Shown here: piece by piece, positions 1 to 64,000 of the stretch
Position numbering within the stretch: the stretch's first letter is position 1
Layout: every line of letters begins with the position of its first letter
Source: Symsagittifera roscoffensis
Lineage: Eukaryota; Xenacoelomorpha; Acoela; Convolutidae
Direction of reading: 5' to 3'
Length of the DNA: 64,000 nt
NCBI RefSeq assembly: GCF_963678635.1
Contig: NC_087063.1
Span: forward strand, 24,994,701-25,058,700
Program-made: the position numbers and the translations under genes
The notes under the pieces: model-generated
Databases searched by the model: none
What the model was told of the DNA's origin: nothing
What the model saw: the letters and a program-made list of their open reading frames with translations, nothing else

Positions 1-64000
<64,000 letters not shown>

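Overview
The window is eukaryotic nuclear DNA from an animal, most likely an invertebrate. Evidence: spliced extracellular-cadherin exons on the minus strand, canonical GT-AG introns, an intron-containing tRNA-Tyr gene, tRNA-derived SINE-like copies, hAT and Mutator-like DNA transposons, and very A/T-rich introns (poly-A on the + strand) around exons of roughly balanced composition. I cannot name the species. The consistent GT-AG borders argue mildly against a lineage with frequent non-canonical introns.

The whole window lies inside one giant gene read right to left (minus strand). I could chain 33 exons from the right edge (63956-64000, cut by the window) to 688-811, plus a possible 34th at the left edge. 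Every junction joins in phase and continues recognisable cadherin sequence. The visible product is about 2,626 residues: about 24 consecutive extracellular cadherin (EC) repeats, then the start of a post-cadherin region (1046-1192 and 688-811) resembling the one that follows the last EC repeat in Flamingo/Celsr and Fat-type cadherins. Neither the N-terminus nor the EGF/laminin-G, membrane and cytoplasmic parts expected downstream are in the window. The best description is a Fat/Flamingo-class giant cadherin, a cell-surface adhesion and planar-polarity type protein; the exact subfamily is unresolved. Several repeats lack the calcium-binding DxNDN linker, and two basic convertase-like clusters lie in the ectodomain.

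The introns range from about 0.2 to 9.4 kb and are full of repeats. From left to right: a 265-bp tandem duplication (4.9-5.4 kb); hAT-type MITEs (7.9, 51, 54.2 and 63.5 kb); tRNA-derived elements (0.35, 3.2, 9.0, 13.4, 16.5, 17.9, 46.5 and 62.6 kb); a recent 1.17-kb tandem duplication (13.7-16.1 kb); a decayed FLYWCH/MULE transposon with terminal repeats and a near-perfect 9-bp target duplication (18.0-20.3 kb); a strong 75-bp hairpin (23.6 kb); two candidate 15-nt microexons (26 kb); a 9.4-kb intron (36.7-46.1 kb); a compound microsatellite (47.3 kb); and an intact tRNA-Tyr gene (55.3 kb). An A-rich element family with a GCGAAGC/GCTTCGC hairpin at its head recurs at least a dozen times, always in the same orientation relative to the host gene.
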